Part shown: in pieces, positions 18,297 to 30,412 of the stretch
How positions within the stretch are numbered: the first letter of the stretch is position 1
Layout of the letters: each line of letters starts with the position of its first letter
NCBI RefSeq assembly: GCF_010671725.1
Contig: NZ_JAAHBU010000001.1
Location: forward strand, 1 to 44,505
Length of the DNA: 44,505 bases
Origin: Pseudomonas brassicae
GTDB taxonomy: Bacteria; Pseudomonadota; Gammaproteobacteria; Pseudomonadales; Pseudomonadaceae
Direction: 5' to 3'
Position numbers and translations under genes: made by a program
The notes under the pieces: model-generated
Databases searched by the model: none
The model's input: the letters and a program-made list of their open reading frames with translations, nothing else
Told to the model about the DNA's origin: nothing

Positions 18297-19883
18297 TCAG
18301 TTGCTGATTGCCAGGATGCTGGCCTGGTACGCACCGACGAACAGGTCGAAGTCGACCTTGTCCTCTTCGCGCTCCAGCGTGGCCTGGGCCTCCAGCGACT
18401 CGCGCGCCATGTTCTCGAAGCGTTGCTGCGCCTCGTTGCTCAGCGGCTGGCCACGGAAGAACGCGGCATGCGCCTGGCTTTGACGCAGGGAGAACTGGCT
18501 GAAGCTCTGCTTGTGCTCGGTCATGCGCGCCAGCACCTGGGCAGACGGTGTCAGCGACGGGTCGCTGACCTTGGCCGCTTGCGCCGCCAGGGCCTTGGCA
18601 TGCTCGTCGCCGGTGTGGCTGCGGTCGAGCAGTGCGGCCAGCGGCGCGATACGTTGCAGCAACTCGTCAGCCCATTGCCTGAGCGCCACCGGCTGGCCGT
18701 CACGCTGCAGCTCAAGGCCTGGTCGACGGCCTTCCTTGACCACACTGAGGAAGTTGCTGGTGCACTGCCCGCACTCGCCGTTGCCCAGCAGCGGGCTGTC
18801 TTGCAGTGCACAGAACAGCAGGAAGGCGTCGAGGAAGCGTGCCTCCTGCAGGTCGATGCCGGTGGGCAGGAACGGGTTGATGTCCAGGCAGCGCACTTCG
18901 ATGTACTGGATGCCGCGCGCCATCAGCGCCTGGATCGGCCGCTCGCCGCTGTAGGTCACGCGCTTGGGGCGAATGTTGGAGTAGTACTCGTTTTCGATCT
19001 GCAGGATGTTGGTGTTCAACTGCACCCACTCGCCATCCTTGTGCGTGCCGACCTCGACATACGGCGCGTAGGGTGTGGCCACGGCCTTGCGCAGGCTGTC
19101 GGTGTAGCTGTTGAGGTCGTTGTAGCAGGGCGTGAGGCCGGCCTGGGCGTTGCTCTGGTAACCCAGGTCGCTCATGCGCAGGCTGGTGGCATACGGCAGG
19201 TACAGGGTGTCGGCGTCGAACTGCTCGAGCTGGTGCGCGCGGCCGCGCAAGAAGCCCGCGTCCAGCGCCGGCGAGGCACCGAACAGGTACATCAGCAGCC
19301 AGCTGTAGCGGCGGAAATTGCGGATCAGCGCGATGTACGCCGACGACTGGTAGTCGCGGTCGTCGCCCGCCTGGCCTTCGGCCTGGCGCAGCAGCGGCCA
19401 GAGTGCTTCTGGCAGCGAGAAATTGTAGTGGATACCGGCGATGCATTGCATGGTGCGGCCGTAGCGCAGGGCCAGGCCCTTGCGGTACACGTACTTGAGC
19501 TGGCCGATGTTGGAGCTGCCGTACCAGGCGATCGGAATGTCTTCCTCGGCCGGCAGCGGGCAGGGCATCGACGGGCTCCAGAGGTACTCGGTGCCCAGCT
19601 TGGTATAGACGAAGCGATGGATGTTCTCGAGGCTTTCCAGGGTCTGCGCCGGGTCGGGCAGGGCCGGGGTGATGAACTCCAGCAGCGACTCGGAATAGTC
19701 GGTGGTGATCTGCGCATGGGTCAGCGCCGCGCCGAGGGCTTCGGGGTGCGGGGTCTGGGCCAGACGACCGTCTTCGGTCACGCGCAGGCATTCACGCTCG
19801 ATGCCGTGCAGGCACTGCTTGAGCAGGGAGAGGTTGTCGCCCTGGCCGAGCAGGCTCAGGCGGCGGTTGAGAAGTTCGCTCAA
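18297..19883 (-). CDS. gshA: Glutamate-cysteine ligase GshA (gamma-proteobacterial type)
   Basis: Catalyses the first step of glutathione synthesis, ATP-dependent ligation of glutamate and cysteine. The protein aligns in pattern with the E. coli-type enzyme: [40 protein letters not shown] and [19 protein letters not shown] prefer the TTG start at 19883 (528 residues) because AAGGAA lies 8 bases before it. A GTG at 19898 would add five residues but has no clear ribosome site. The tetR gene follows after 1 base. A sulfur-metabolism link with the neighbouring ssu genes is plausible, since cysteine is the substrate. Confidence 0.95.
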   Translation of the reverse strand: MSELLNRRLSLLGQGDNLSLLKQCLHGIERECLRVTEDGRLAQTPHPEALGAALTHAQITTDYSESLLEFITPALPDPAQTLESLENIHRFVYTKLGTEYLWSPSMPCPLPAEEDIPIAWYGSSNIGQLKYVYRKGLALRYGRTMQCIAGIHYNFSLPEALWPLLRQAEGQAGDDRDYQSSAYIALIRNFRRYSWLLMYLFGASPALDAGFLRGRAHQLEQFDADTLYLPYATSLRMSDLGYQSNAQAGLTPCYNDLNSYTDSLRKAVATPYAPYVEVGTHKDGEWVQLNTNILQIENEYYSNIRPKRVTYSGERPIQALMARGIQYIEVRCLDINPFLPTGIDLQEARFLDAFLLFCALQDSPLLGNGECGQCTSNFLSVVKEGRRPGLELQRDGQPVALRQWADELLQRIAPLAALLDRSHTGDEHAKALAAQAAKVSDPSLTPSAQVLARMTEHKQSFSQFSLRQSQAHAAFFRGQPLSNEAQQRFENMARESLEAQATLEREEDKVDFDLFVGAYQASILAISN

Positions 19884-20036
19884 GATGGATTCCTTCACGC
19901 GTCAGTCGCCCCAATATGGGGGTGGACATGACGGTCTACAAGGGTGGACAGAGGAACTGGCGTGGTCGCCTGGTTTTCGCAGGGTTCCGGCAGGGCCCGC
20001 GCACTGCCGAAAGTACCGCACATTGGGTATTTGCGG

Positions 20037-20419
20037 CTAGAGCGTGGCGAAGGTGCCTTGCGCCCTGGCCATCAGTTTGTCGCCCTGGAGCACATCGGCG
20101 TCGACCACCAGTATGCGTCGCCCGGCCTGCAGCACCCGGGCCACGCACAGCACCTCGCCGTCGCTGACGGGGCGCAGGTAGTTGATCTTGCATTCCACCG
20201 TCACGCTCTGCTGGTCGAAACCATGCGCGCTGGAGCAGGCCAGGCCCATGGCGATGTCGACCAGGCTGAAGATCGCCCCGCCGTGCAGCTTGCCACCACG
20301 GTTGCGCAGGTGCGGCGCAAGTGCCAGGGCCACCTCGGCAACGCCCTGGTCGAGGCGTTGCAGGCGGCAGCCGAGCAAGTGGCTGAATGCGCTCTGGACG
20401 AGGTCTTCAGGCACGTCCA

Positions 20420-20420
<1 letters not shown>
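20037..20420 (-). CDS. PaaI/YdiI-type hotdog-fold thioesterase
   Basis: A 127-residue acyl-CoA thioesterase-like protein of the hotdog superfamily. The family motif RNRGGKLHGGAIFSLVDIAMGLA (read in two parts) includes the HGG turn and the acidic catalytic-type Asp in VDIAMG. The segment VECKINYLRPVSDGEV is typical. The ATG at 20420 shares one base with the tex stop (TGATG), so it is translated with tex; a GTG at 20423 is also possible. The substrate is not known. Confidence 0.85.
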
Positions 20421-22733
<2,313 letters not shown>

Positions 22734-22973
22734 AAAACCACCTGACAAATTGTGAATGCAAAGGCCGCAGGCTGGCGCTGCAGGGCGCTTGAGCAGGGCG
22801 ACTCTGGATGAAAGCGGCGCATTATACCCAGCGTGCCGGGCTTGCGGTGATAGCGGCAGGCCAGCCTGTCGGGGGATGCCGCTGGCACCTTGGGAAAAAT
22901 CTGCTAACAATGCACACGGCACGGACAATTGGCGGCTAAGCCATAATGCCCGCCGTGATTAAAGGAGCTACCC

Positions 22974-23714
22974 ATGAGCAGCACTGCACAACCCGCCGAA
23001 GGCGAGAAAATCCTTATCGTCGATGACGACCCGGGCCTGAGCAGCCTGCTGGAGCGTTTCTTCACCAGCAAGGGCTATCGTGCCCGCGCCGTACCCAATA
23101 CCGAACAGATGGACCGCCTGCTGGCACGTGAGGTGTTCAACCTGATCGTGCTCGACCTGATGCTGCCCGGCGAAGACGGCCTGACCGCCTGCAAGCGCCT
23201 GCGCGCGGCGAAGAACCAGGTGCCGATCATCATGCTCACCGCCAAGGGCGACGAGCTCAGCCGCATCAAGGGCCTGGAGCTGGGCGCCGACGACTACCTG
23301 GCCAAGCCGTTCAACCCCGATGAGCTGATGGCGCGGGTCAAGGCCGTGCTGCGTCGCCAGGCACCGATCGTGCCGGGTGCACCGGGCAGCGAAGACGAAA
23401 CCGTCACGTTTGGCGACTACGCGCTGTCGCTGGCCACCCGCGAACTCAAGCGTGGCGACGAAGTGCACATGCTCACCACCGGCGAGTTCGCCGTGCTCAA
23501 GGCGCTGGTCATGCATGCCCGCGAGCCGCTGACCCGCGACAAGCTGATGAACCTGGCCCGTGGCCGCGAGTGGGATGCGCTGGAGCGTTCCATCGACGTG
23601 CAGATTTCGCGTCTGCGCCGCATGATCGAGCCCGATCCGTCCAAGCCGCGCTACATCCAGACCGTCTGGGGTGTGGGTTATGTTTTCGTGCCGGACGGCA
23701 ATGCCGGCAAGTGA
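22974..23714 (+). CDS. ompR: OmpR, osmotic-stress response regulator
   Basis: DNA-binding response regulator of 246 residues. The receiver has the acidic pair in VDDDPG, phospho-acceptor Asp61 (LIVLDLMLPGEDG), Thr in MLTAKG and Lys in LAKPF. The C-terminal winged helix (LTTGEFAVLKALVMHAREPL, then SIDVQISRLRRMIEPDPSKP) matches OmpR. TAAAGGAG precedes the ATG. The sensor kinase envZ follows after 124 bases. A CATAAT element at 22940-22945 could be the -10 of its promoter; no good -35 is visible. Confidence 0.95.
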   Translation: MSSTAQPAEGEKILIVDDDPGLSSLLERFFTSKGYRARAVPNTEQMDRLLAREVFNLIVLDLMLPGEDGLTACKRLRAAKNQVPIIMLTAKGDELSRIKGLELGADDYLAKPFNPDELMARVKAVLRRQAPIVPGAPGSEDETVTFGDYALSLATRELKRGDEVHMLTTGEFAVLKALVMHAREPLTRDKLMNLARGREWDALERSIDVQISRLRRMIEPDPSKPRYIQTVWGVGYVFVPDGNAGK

Positions 23715-23838
23715 TGTCCCGTGCAGGCACCGGTCGGTAGCTGCAGGGCGGCCCTCGGGTCGCCCTGCTTTAGCCTGTGCCTGCATCCGCAACGCCTGCG
23801 AGCCGCGCTCGTTTCTGCCAAGTGTGTAGCCCTCGTCC

Positions 23839-25152
23839 ATGAAAACGCCACTGTGGTTCCCCCAAAGCTTTTTCGCCCGCACCCTCTGGCTGGTGCTGGC
23901 CGTGGTGCTGTTCTCCAAGGCGCTGACCCTGGTGTACCTGCTGATGAACGAGGACGTGCTGGTCGACCGCCAGTACAGCCACGGCGTCGCGCTGACCCTG
24001 CGCGCGTACTGGGCGGCCGACGAGCAGAACCGCGAGAAGATCGCCGAAGCCGCCGGGTTGAAGCGGGTGGTCGGCGATGGCGTGCCGGAGGGTGAGCAGC
24101 ACTGGCCCTACAGCGAGATCTACCAGCGCCAGATGCAGGCCGAACTGGGCGAGGACACCGAGGTGCGCTTGCGCATCCATGCGCCGCCTGCGCTGTGGGT
24201 ACAGGCGCCGAGCCTGGGCGATGGCTGGCTGAAGGTGCCGCTGTACCCGCACCCGTTGCGTGGCCAGAAGATCTGGAACGTGCTGGGCTGGTTCCTGGCC
24301 ATCGGCCTGCTGTCGACCGCTTCGGCGTGGATCTTCGTGCGCCAGCTCAACCAGCCGCTCAAGCGCCTGGTGTTCGCTGCCCGCCAACTGGGGCAGGGGC
24401 GCAGCGTGCGGCTGCCGATCAGCGATACACCGAGCGAAATGACCGAGGTGTACCGCGCCTTCAACCAGATGGCTGAAGACGTCGAGCAGGCGGGGCGTGA
24501 GCGCGAGCTGATGCTGGCGGGGGTGTCCCATGACCTGCGTACCCCGCTGACGCGCTTGCGCCTGTCGTTGTCGCTGCTGGCCAACGAAAGCGACCTGACC
24601 GACGACATGGTGCGCGATATCGAAGACATGGACGCGATTCTCGACCAGTTCCTGGCGTTTATCCGCGATGGCCGTGACGAGCCGGTGGAGGAGGTCGACC
24701 TGGGCGACCTGGTGCGCGAGGTGGTTGCACCGTTCAACCAGCCCGAAGAGCAGGTACGCCTGTGCCTGGAGCCGATCCCGCCGTTCCCGCTGCGGCGCGT
24801 GTCGGTCAAGCGGCTGCTCAACAACCTGATCGGCAATGCCCTGCACCACGCCGGCAAGGGCGTGGAGGTGGCGGCCTACGTGTCCGGTGACAGCAATGCG
24901 CCGTACGTGGTGCTGAGCGTGCTCGACCGCGGTGCGGGCATCGACCCGGGCGAGCTGGAGGCGATCTTCAACCCGTTCATCCGCGGCGACCGGGCGCGCA
25001 GCGGCAAGGGCACCGGCCTGGGGCTGGCGATCGTCAAGCGCATTGCCGCCCAGCACGGCGGCAATGTCGAGCTGCGCAACCGTTCCGGTGGCGGCATCGA
25101 GGCGCGGGTGCGCTTGCCGCTGGGCCTGCTGCTGCCACGCGACGCGGTCTAG
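23839..25152 (+). CDS. envZ: EnvZ, sensor histidine kinase
   Basis: Inner-membrane osmosensor kinase of 437 residues, partner of OmpR. The first membrane span is near residues 14-36 (LWLVLAVVLFSKALTLVYLL), then comes a periplasmic loop, and a second span near 153-168 (GWFLAIGLLSTASAWIFV). A HAMP linker follows (LNQPLKRLVFAARQLGQG). The phospho-acceptor is His231 in GVSHDLRTPLTR. The ATPase has the N box (LLNNLIGNALHH), G1 (LDRGAGID) and G2 (GKGTGLGLAIVKRIAAQHGG). All catalytic motifs are intact. It converges on rimK, with only 15 bases between the stops. Confidence 0.95.
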   Translation: MKTPLWFPQSFFARTLWLVLAVVLFSKALTLVYLLMNEDVLVDRQYSHGVALTLRAYWAADEQNREKIAEAAGLKRVVGDGVPEGEQHWPYSEIYQRQMQAELGEDTEVRLRIHAPPALWVQAPSLGDGWLKVPLYPHPLRGQKIWNVLGWFLAIGLLSTASAWIFVRQLNQPLKRLVFAARQLGQGRSVRLPISDTPSEMTEVYRAFNQMAEDVEQAGRERELMLAGVSHDLRTPLTRLRLSLSLLANESDLTDDMVRDIEDMDAILDQFLAFIRDGRDEPVEEVDLGDLVREVVAPFNQPEEQVRLCLEPIPPFPLRRVSVKRLLNNLIGNALHHAGKGVEVAAYVSGDSNAPYVVLSVLDRGAGIDPGELEAIFNPFIRGDRARSGKGTGLGLAIVKRIAAQHGGNVELRNRSGGGIEARVRLPLGLLLPRDAV

Positions 25153-25167
25153 GGCACACCTGGGCGG

Positions 25168-26073
25168 TCAGCCCTTGCCCTTGGTGCGGGTCAGGTTCGG
25201 CCCGCCGTTCTTCTCCAGGTGCTCGATGATCATCCCGGCAACATCCTTGCCGGTGGTCACCTCGATGCCTTCCAGGCCAGGCGAGGAGTTGACCTCCATC
25301 ACCAACGGGCCATGGTTGGAGCGCAGGATATCCACCCCGGCCACGCTCAGGCCCATGACCTTGGCCGCGCGAATGGCGGTCATGCGCTCTTCGGGGGTGA
25401 CCTTGATCAGGCTGGCGGTGCCGCCGCGGTGCAGGTTGGAGCGGAACTCGCCGGGCTTGGCCTGACGTTTCATCGAGGCGATCACCTTGTCGCCGACCAC
25501 GAAGCAGCGGATATCGGCGCCACCGGCTTCCTTGATGTACTCCTGCACCATGATGTTCTGCTTGAGGCCCATGAACGCCTCGATCACCGACTCGGCCGCC
25601 TTGGTCGTCTCGCACAGCACCACGCCGATACCCTGGGTGCCTTCGAGCACCTTGATCACCAGCGGTGCGCCGTTGACCATCTGGATCAGGTCGGGAATGT
25701 CGTCGGGGGAGTGCGCAAAGCCGGTGACTGGCAGGCCGATGCCACGCCGCGACAGCAGCTGCAGCGAGCGCAGCTTGTCGCGTGAGCGGGCGATGGCCAC
25801 CGATTCGTTGAGCGGGAACACACCCATCATCTCGAACTGGCGCAGTACCGCACAGCCGTAGAAGGTCACCGACGCGCCAATACGCGGGATCACCGCATCG
25901 AAGCCTTCCAACGGCCGGCCGCGGTAGTGGATCTGCGGTTTGTGACTGGCAATGTTCATATAGGCGCGCAGGGTATCGATCACAACCATTTCATGGCCTC
26001 GTTGCGTACCGGCTTCGACCAGACGACGAGTGGAATACAGACGCGGGTTCCGCGACAGCACAGCGATCTTCAT
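25168..26073 (-). CDS. rimK: RimK, ATP-grasp ligase for ribosomal protein S6 glutamylation
   Basis: ATP-grasp enzyme of 301 residues that adds glutamates to the C-terminus of ribosomal protein S6 and so changes ribosome function. RimK features: [20 protein letters not shown], the ATP-grasp core [40 protein letters not shown] and the metal site [15 protein letters not shown]. The full family length is present and no lesion is seen. The start overlaps the stop of the upstream rimB-like gene by ATGA, so the two are translated together. In Pseudomonas, RimK activity is known to be tuned by neighbouring Rim proteins and by cyclic-di-GMP. Confidence 0.95.
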   Translation of the reverse strand: MKIAVLSRNPRLYSTRRLVEAGTQRGHEMVVIDTLRAYMNIASHKPQIHYRGRPLEGFDAVIPRIGASVTFYGCAVLRQFEMMGVFPLNESVAIARSRDKLRSLQLLSRRGIGLPVTGFAHSPDDIPDLIQMVNGAPLVIKVLEGTQGIGVVLCETTKAAESVIEAFMGLKQNIMVQEYIKEAGGADIRCFVVGDKVIASMKRQAKPGEFRSNLHRGGTASLIKVTPEERMTAIRAAKVMGLSVAGVDILRSNHGPLVMEVNSSPGLEGIEVTTGKDVAGMIIEHLEKNGGPNLTRTKGKG

Positions 26074-26552
26074 GCAACACCTGTGGAGGGGGTAATGGTG
26101 GCCGGGAATGCCGGCTTGTCCTGAACGTATTTGAGGCCCGGGTTGACGACCAGTTGGCCGTGCACCAGGGCCTTGGAGCCGAGTAGCAAGCGATAGCGCA
26201 TGGCCTTGCGGCAGGCCAGGGTGAACTCAACCTCCCACACCCGGTCACCCAACGCCAGTGGCGTGCGGATCACGTAGCGGATCTGGGCGTGGCCGTTGGA
26301 GCTCTTGATGGTCTTCATCGTCACCAGCGGCGCTTCACAGCGTCGGTGGCGCAGTTGTACCACCGAACCCAGGTGCGCATTGAAACGTACCCAGGTCTCG
26401 CCGTCGCGCTCGAAGGTTTCCACTTCGGTGGCGTGCAGGCTGGAGGTGCTGGCGCCGGTGTCGATCTTGGCGCGCAGGCCGGCTACGCCAAGGTCGGGCA
26501 GGGCCACCCACTCGCGCAGGCCGATCACGCTCAAATGGTCAAATGTCTTCAA
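26070..26552 (-). CDS. rimB: RimB-like retropepsin-type protease (ATP-dependent zinc protease family)
   Basis: A small retropepsin-fold protein annotated in the family as ATP-dependent zinc protease. The key motif is [13 protein letters not shown], the DTGAS aspartic-protease signature. Other segments are [18 protein letters not shown] and [13 protein letters not shown] choose the TTG at 26552, giving (L)[14 protein letters not shown] and 160 residues, because this is the usual family start. Longer in-frame starts (ATG at 26636 or 26609) would invade the divergent hslR promoter. It is coupled to rimK. It likely acts on glutamylated S6 or on RimK; that role is from knowledge of the Pseudomonas rim system, not visible here. 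Confidence 0.82.
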   Translation of the reverse strand: MKTFDHLSVIGLREWVALPDLGVAGLRAKIDTGASTSSLHATEVETFERDGETWVRFNAHLGSVVQLRHRRCEAPLVTMKTIKSSNGHAQIRYVIRTPLALGDRVWEVEFTLACRKAMRYRLLLGSKALVHGQLVVNPGLKYVQDKPAFPATITPSTGVA

Positions 26553-26661
26553 AATGCACAACCTGCGAGTAAGTCGGTGAACTGTAAGCACGCTGCGTAC
26601 TTTTTGCATCCGCCAGTTACGGTAGTACAGTTCCATGAAAGAAATGGAACGGGGAAATGCT

Positions 26662-27063
26662 ATGGCACAAAAGCCGGAAGAGGACGACAAGGTTCGCCTG
26701 GACAAATGGTTGTGGGCGGCACGCTTCTACAAGACCCGCGCCCTGGCCAAGGCTGCCATCGAAAGTGGCAAGGTGCACTGTCGCGGCGAGCGCTGCAAGC
26801 CTGGCAAGGAGCCGCGCCTGGGCGACGAGTTCGTCTTGCGCACCGGCTTCGACGAGCGCACCGTGGTGGTCAAGGCGCTGTCCGTGGTGCGGCGTGGCGC
26901 CCCTGAAGCCCAGGCGTTGTACGAAGAAACCGCGCAGAGCGTCGCGCGCCGCGAACAGGCGGCGGCACTGCGCAAGGCGGGTGCCCTGGGCGTCAGTACC
27001 GACGGCCGGCCCAGCAAGAAACAGCGTCGCCAATTGCACCAGTTGCACGACAGCGCGGGTTAA
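26662..27063 (+). CDS. hslR: HslR (Hsp15), heat-shock RNA-binding protein
   Basis: A 133-residue S4-domain protein that binds 50S subunits carrying stalled nascent chains and helps recycle them after heat shock. The S4 motif is VRLDKWLWAARFYKTRALAK followed by AAIESGKVHCRGERCKPG. The C-terminus is strongly basic (RPSKKQRRQLHQL). ATG 26662 (MAQKPEEDD) is favoured by GGGG nine bases upstream; an ATG at 26635 would add nine residues. It is followed by hslO, its usual partner. Confidence 0.93.
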   Translation: MAQKPEEDDKVRLDKWLWAARFYKTRALAKAAIESGKVHCRGERCKPGKEPRLGDEFVLRTGFDERTVVVKALSVVRRGAPEAQALYEETAQSVARREQAAALRKAGALGVSTDGRPSKKQRRQLHQLHDSAG

Positions 27064-27111
27064 GCCCTAAAATACGCGCTTGTTCCGCCACCTTTTCAGA
27101 AAGCCAAAGCC

Positions 27112-28014
27112 ATGCACGATTTGCCGGATACCGACTTCACCCAACGCTTCATTTTCGACGAGCGCGATGTGCGCGGCGAGCTGGTTTCGCTGGAGCGCAG
27201 CTATGCCGAAGTGCTGGCCAAACATGCCTACCCACAGCCGGTGGCGCAACTGCTCGGCGAGCTGATGGCCGCGGCGTCGCTGTTGGTGGGCGCGCTGAAA
27301 TTCGACGGCCTGCTGATCTTGCAGGCGCGCTCGCAAGGGCCGATCCCCTTGTTGATGATCGAATGCTCCAGCGATCGCGAAATCCGTGGCCTGGCACGTT
27401 ATGACGGCGCGCAGATCGAGGCGGGCGCGAGCCTCGCCGACCTGATGCCAGATGGCCAGCTGGCGTTGACCATCGACCCGACCCGTGGCCAGCGCTACCA
27501 GGGCATCGTGGACCTGGATGGCAAGGACCTGTCGGAGTGCTTTACCAACTACTTCGTGATGTCGCAGCAGGTCGGCACACGCTTCTGGCTCAACGCCGAC
27601 GGCCGCCGTGCCCGTGGCCTGCTGCTGCAACAGCTGCCGGCCGATCGCCAGAAGGACGACGAGGAGCGCGCTGAAAGCTGGCAGCACGTCACCGCCCTGG
27701 CCACCACCCTGACCGCCGAAGAGCTGCTGGGCCTGGACAACGAGACGGTCCTGCACCGCCTTTACCACGAGGAGGCGTTGCGCCTGTTCGATATCCAGTC
27801 GCTGCACTTCCATTGCAGCTGCTCGCGCGAGCGCTCGGCCAATGCGCTGGTCAGCCTGGGCCTGGAAGACGCGCAGCAGCTGCTGCTCGAGCACGGCGGC
27901 AAGGTCGAGATCGATTGCCAGTTCTGCAACGAACGCTACCTGTTCGATGGCACCGATATCACGCAATTGTTCGCCGGAGGCGGGGTTGACTCGCCGTCAG
28001 ATACTCGTCACTGA
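27112..28014 (+). CDS. hslO: HslO (Hsp33), redox-regulated chaperone
   Basis: A 300-residue holdase chaperone activated by oxidation. The C-terminal zinc switch has both Cys pairs: CSC (HCSCSRERS) and CQFC ([10 protein letters not shown]). The N-terminal domain carries [20 protein letters not shown] and the substrate-binding linker. It lies 48 bases after hslR, likely in the same unit. The pairing of hslR and hslO fits a combined heat and oxidative-stress role. Confidence 0.95.
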   Translation: MHDLPDTDFTQRFIFDERDVRGELVSLERSYAEVLAKHAYPQPVAQLLGELMAAASLLVGALKFDGLLILQARSQGPIPLLMIECSSDREIRGLARYDGAQIEAGASLADLMPDGQLALTIDPTRGQRYQGIVDLDGKDLSECFTNYFVMSQQVGTRFWLNADGRRARGLLLQQLPADRQKDDEERAESWQHVTALATTLTAEELLGLDNETVLHRLYHEEALRLFDIQSLHFHCSCSRERSANALVSLGLEDAQQLLLEHGGKVEIDCQFCNERYLFDGTDITQLFAGGGVDSPSDTRH

Positions 28015-28035
28015 AACGTTTCAGTTCAGGTAAAT

Positions 28036-28089
28036 CTCCTGTCGAACGCCGGAAACACGCCGTTCTGACAGGAGGGCCCTACTTTTTTT
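28036..28089 (+). terminator. Imperfect hairpin and T tract after hslO
   Basis: Stem 28036-28048 pairs with 28061-28074 (one bulged base; 13 pairs, TCCTGTC / GACAGGA core) around a 12-base loop. A run of T follows at 28083-28089. The T tract is 8 bases from the stem, so termination strength is uncertain. Confidence 0.6.
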
Positions 28090-28101
28090 GGGCGTTTCTG
28101 G

Positions 28102-28151
28102 CATAATCCGGCCACTTTTTTCGCTGTAGTAGTTTTCAAAGCTCTACTACA
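28102..28151 (+). promoter_or_regulatory. pckA leader with CATAAT element and hairpin
   Basis: CATAAT (28102-28107) could be a -10. Downstream, TGTAGTAG (28125-28132) and CTACTACA (28144-28151) form a perfect 8-bp stem with an 11-base loop, in the untranslated leader 42 bases before pckA. It is followed at once by the short dyad AAACGTTT. No convincing -35 is seen. Confidence 0.4.
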
Positions 28152-28193
28152 AAACGTTTGGAGCACTCGGCCGCAGGCCGGATGGGGAATCTC

Positions 28194-29735
28194 ATGACGC
28201 AAGCCAAAAACACCGTGTACACCGACCTGAGCGTCGATGAGCTGGTAAAAGAAGCGCTGAACCGCGGTGAAGGCGAGCTGGCCGATACTGGCGCGCTGGT
28301 CGTGAAAACCGGTCACCGTACTGGTCGTTCGCCGGTTGACCGTTTCATCGTCGACGAGCCGTCCACGTCGGCCGCGATTGCCTGGGGCCCGATCAACCGC
28401 AAGTTCCCGGCCGACAAGTTCGATGCCCTGTGGGACCGCGTCGAGGCGTTCAACAACGCCCAAGAGCATTTCGTTTCCTACGTCCACGTAGGTGCGGCCG
28501 CCGAGCACTACCTGCCGGTACGCATGACTACCCAGACCGCCTGGCAGAACCTGTTCGGTCGTTGCCTGTTCATCAACCCGGCGCAGTACAACGCGGCGGG
28601 CCGTGATGAGTGGCAGGTGCTCAACGTGGCCAACTTCGAGTGCGTGCCAGAGCGTGACGGCACCAACTCCGACGGTTGCGTGATCCTCAACTTTGCCCAG
28701 AAGAAAGTCCTGATCGCGGGCATGCGTTACGCCGGCGAGATGAAGAAGGCGATGTTCTCGGTGCAGAACTTCCTGCTGCCGGCTGCCGACGTACTGCCGA
28801 TGCACTGCGCCGCCAACATTGGCGAAGCGGGCGACGTGACGCTGTTCTTCGGCCTGTCGGGTACCGGCAAGACCACCCTGTCGGCCGACGAAAGCCGTTA
28901 CCTGATCGGTGACGACGAGCACGGCTGGGGTGAAGGCGTGGTGTTCAACATCGAAGGCGGTTGCTATGCCAAGTGCATCGACCTGTCGGAGAAGAACGAG
29001 CCGGTCATCTGGAAAGCCATCAAGCACGGCGCAGTGCTGGAAAACGTCGTTATCGACGACGCCAAGCATGCTGACTATGCCGATGTCAGCCTGACCCAGA
29101 ACAGCCGTGCCGCCTACCCGCTGGAGCACGTTGCCAAGCGTTCCGAGAAAAACCTGGGCGGCGAGCCGAACGCCGTCATCTTCCTGACCTGCGACCTGAC
29201 CGGTGTACTGCCACCGGTGTCGATCCTCAGCGAAGAGCAGGCTGCCTACCACTTCCTGTCGGGTTACACCGCGCTGGTGGGTTCGACCGAAATGGGTTCG
29301 GGCAGCGGCATCAAGTCGACCTTCTCCACCTGCTTCGGCGCGCCGTTCTTCCCGCGTCCGGCGGGCGAGTACGCTGAGCTGCTGATCAAGCGTATCCGTG
29401 GTTTCGGTTCGAAGGTGTACCTGGTCAACACCGGTTGGACCGGTGGTGGCTACGGTGTGGGCAAGCGCTTCAACATCCCGACCACCCGCGCGGTGATTGC
29501 AGCGATCCAGAGTGGCGCGCTGGTGGGTGCCGAAACCGAGCACCTGGACATCATCAACCTGGACGTACCGAAGCTGGTACCGGGCGTTGAAACCGTCCTG
29601 CTCAACCCGCGCAACACCTGGGCTGACAGCGCGGCGTACGATGAAGCAGCCAAGGGCCTGGCCTCGCTGTTCATCGAGAACTTCAAGAAGTTCGACGTTT
29701 CCGACGCGATCAAGGCAGCCGGCCCACAACACTAA
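28194..29735 (+). CDS. pckA: Phosphoenolpyruvate carboxykinase (ATP)
   Basis: Converts oxaloacetate and ATP to phosphoenolpyruvate, ADP and CO2, the gateway of gluconeogenesis. ATG 28194 gives 513 residues ([20 protein letters not shown]), the normal Pseudomonas length; an upstream in-frame ATG at 28158 lies in the leader. The PEPCK P-loop [13 protein letters not shown], the kinase-2 segment [30 protein letters not shown] and the metal-binding Lys/His region are all present. Codon usage is highly biased, in line with strong expression on organic acids. It ends in a strong terminator. Confidence 0.96.
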   Translation: MTQAKNTVYTDLSVDELVKEALNRGEGELADTGALVVKTGHRTGRSPVDRFIVDEPSTSAAIAWGPINRKFPADKFDALWDRVEAFNNAQEHFVSYVHVGAAAEHYLPVRMTTQTAWQNLFGRCLFINPAQYNAAGRDEWQVLNVANFECVPERDGTNSDGCVILNFAQKKVLIAGMRYAGEMKKAMFSVQNFLLPAADVLPMHCAANIGEAGDVTLFFGLSGTGKTTLSADESRYLIGDDEHGWGEGVVFNIEGGCYAKCIDLSEKNEPVIWKAIKHGAVLENVVIDDAKHADYADVSLTQNSRAAYPLEHVAKRSEKNLGGEPNAVIFLTCDLTGVLPPVSILSEEQAAYHFLSGYTALVGSTEMGSGSGIKSTFSTCFGAPFFPRPAGEYAELLIKRIRGFGSKVYLVNTGWTGGGYGVGKRFNIPTTRAVIAAIQSGALVGAETEHLDIINLDVPKLVPGVETVLLNPRNTWADSAAYDEAAKGLASLFIENFKKFDVSDAIKAAGPQH

Positions 29736-29756
29736 GGTGTTGCCAGCCTGCTGAGA

Positions 29757-29783
29757 AAAAGCCGCCCGAATGGGCGGCTTTTT
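29757..29783 (+). terminator. Rho-independent terminator after pckA
   Basis: AAGCCGCCC / GGGCGGCTT stem with a GAAT loop, then TTT. The A run on the other side could make it bidirectional. Confidence 0.93.
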
Positions 29784-29813
29784 CATTGCGGGGGAGGCCG
29801 TTTACACCCGGCG

Positions 29814-29840
29814 TCTTCATCGGCAAGCCCGCTCCTGCAT
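29814..29840. repeat. Degenerate REP element of a second class
   Basis: A single copy around GGCAAGCCCGCTCCTGCA. It resembles the widespread P. putida REP type with GGCAAGCCCGCTCCTACA, and differs from the GCTGGCAAGCCAGC type found elsewhere in this window. It lies in the otherwise featureless gap between pckA and the thioesterase. Confidence 0.5.
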
Positions 29841-29971
29841 GTGCTGCAACGCAGCATCGCCTGATGGATCGGCGTTGTCAGCCTTGTTGGCTCGACAGCA
29901 AATCGCAACGAGGCGGTTGAAGCACAAGTGTGGGAAGCTTCTCTACCTTTTCCGCCCGGTACAGGCCCGCC

Positions 29972-30400
29972 ATGACCCACCTCCCCGAACGCCACCACTA
30001 CCCTCACTTCCACCCCCTGCTCACCCGCTGGCAGGACAACGACATCAACGGCCATATCGCCAGCGCCACGGTCTATGCGTTCTTCGACAGCGCGGTACAG
30101 GGCTACCTGATCGAGCAAGCCGGTCTCGACCCGCAAGACGGGGAAGTGGTGGGGTTCGTGGTCAGTTCGGGCTGTGATTTCTTCGCTTCGGCAGCCTTTC
30201 CCGAGTGCCTCGAAGTCGGCCTGCGTGTCGCGCGCGTGGCCGGCAGCTCGGTGGAGTACGAGCTGGCCCTGTTCAAGGTCGGCGAAGCCCAGCCCAGCGC
30301 GGCCGGGCGCATGGTGCAGGTGTTCGTCGAGCGTGCGTCCGGCCAGCCTGCCAGCCTGCCAGTGGCCCTGCAAGGCGCCCTGCAGGCACTGCAAGGCTGA
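29972..30400 (+). CDS. YbgC/4-hydroxybenzoyl-CoA-type thioesterase
   Basis: A 142-residue hotdog-fold acyl-CoA thioesterase. The signature TRWQDNDINGHIASATVYAF contains the catalytic-type Asp and the GH turn. ATG 29972 (MTHLPERHHYPH) fits the family start; ribosome-site support is weak (AGG). The gene converges on the regulator at 30413 with 12 bases between stops. The substrate is unknown. Confidence 0.85.
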   Translation: MTHLPERHHYPHFHPLLTRWQDNDINGHIASATVYAFFDSAVQGYLIEQAGLDPQDGEVVGFVVSSGCDFFASAAFPECLEVGLRVARVAGSSVEYELALFKVGEAQPSAAGRMVQVFVERASGQPASLPVALQGALQALQG

Positions 30401-30412
30401 AAAGGCGCCGCC

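Noticed and set aside
18270-19931. A 553-residue open frame on the plus strand
   Set aside because: It is antisense to gshA, a clear enzyme. Long mirror frames are expected in GC-rich DNA, and its product is rich in Gln, Val, Ala and His with no family features.
28079-28107. Full sigma-70 promoter for pckA
   Set aside because: CATAAT is a fair -10, but no -35 hexamer is present at 16-18 bases.
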